DNA from: Anaerolineaceae bacterium
GTDB taxonomy: Bacteria; Chloroflexota; Anaerolineae; Anaerolineales; Anaerolineaceae
Reading direction: 5' to 3'
Assembly (NCBI GenBank): GCA_014860845.1
Contig: JACZIY010000704.1
Span: 1 to 5,348 of the forward strand
DNA length: 5,348 bases
Part shown: positions 5,311-5,348 of the stretch, one piece after another
How the letters are laid out: each line of letters opens with the position of its first letter
Numbering within the stretch: position 1 is the stretch's first letter
Notes under the pieces: generated by a model
What the model was told of the DNA's origin: nothing
Seen by the model: the letters and a program-made list of their open reading frames with translations, nothing else
Databases searched by the model: none
Made by a program: the position numbers and the translations under genes

Positions 5311-5348
5311 GGCGATCCTAATTTGCCATTTTTTCAAATGAAATGATG

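Overview
The window looks like a stretch of chromosome from a low-GC member of the Chloroflexota, most likely class Anaerolineae. The best clue is the lipoprotein at the right end. It joins a lipobox, a Thr/Pro-rich linker of the PTxTPxPTxT type and a C-terminal NBR1-like Ig domain, a layout I know mainly from Anaerolineae. This assignment is inference; there is no rRNA gene or other formal marker here. Nothing suggests a mobile element, phage or CRISPR array.

Layout, left to right. Bases 1-83 hold no gene but carry a dense set of candidate control elements. They include a sigma70-like promoter pointing left out of the window, a perfect tandem 11-bp repeat over its -35 box, and a CRP/FNR-like palindrome beside it. 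Bases 84-2857 (minus strand) are a two-gene operon: a membrane sensor histidine kinase followed, with a 4-bp ATGA overlap, by an OmpR/PhoB-family response regulator. Bases 2858-3231 are the divergent intergenic region. Its left half is AT-rich and shows no convincing promoter for the kinase. Its right half is GC-rich, reads in the plus direction, and has a textbook intrinsic terminator followed by a structured leader with a possible pseudoknot. Bases 3232-4446 (plus) encode an intact RhlE-like DEAD-box RNA helicase that starts at TTG. A long hairpin at 4460-4494 separates it from a convergent lipoprotein gene (4518-5153, minus). Near the right edge, a minus-strand terminator suggests that another minus-strand gene ends at or just beyond the window.

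How the parts may work together. The kinase probably senses an extracytoplasmic or envelope signal and phosphorylates the regulator at Asp51. OmpR/PhoB regulators bind direct repeats with an 11-bp period, and such a repeat lies just after the regulator gene on a promoter for the next gene to the left, so that gene is a natural candidate target. The DEAD-box helicase seems to be controlled separately, through its RNA leader. The lipoprotein seems to be a single gene with its own promoter and terminator.

The two places most worth attention are the left-edge promoter (34-78) and the helicase leader (3097-3231).
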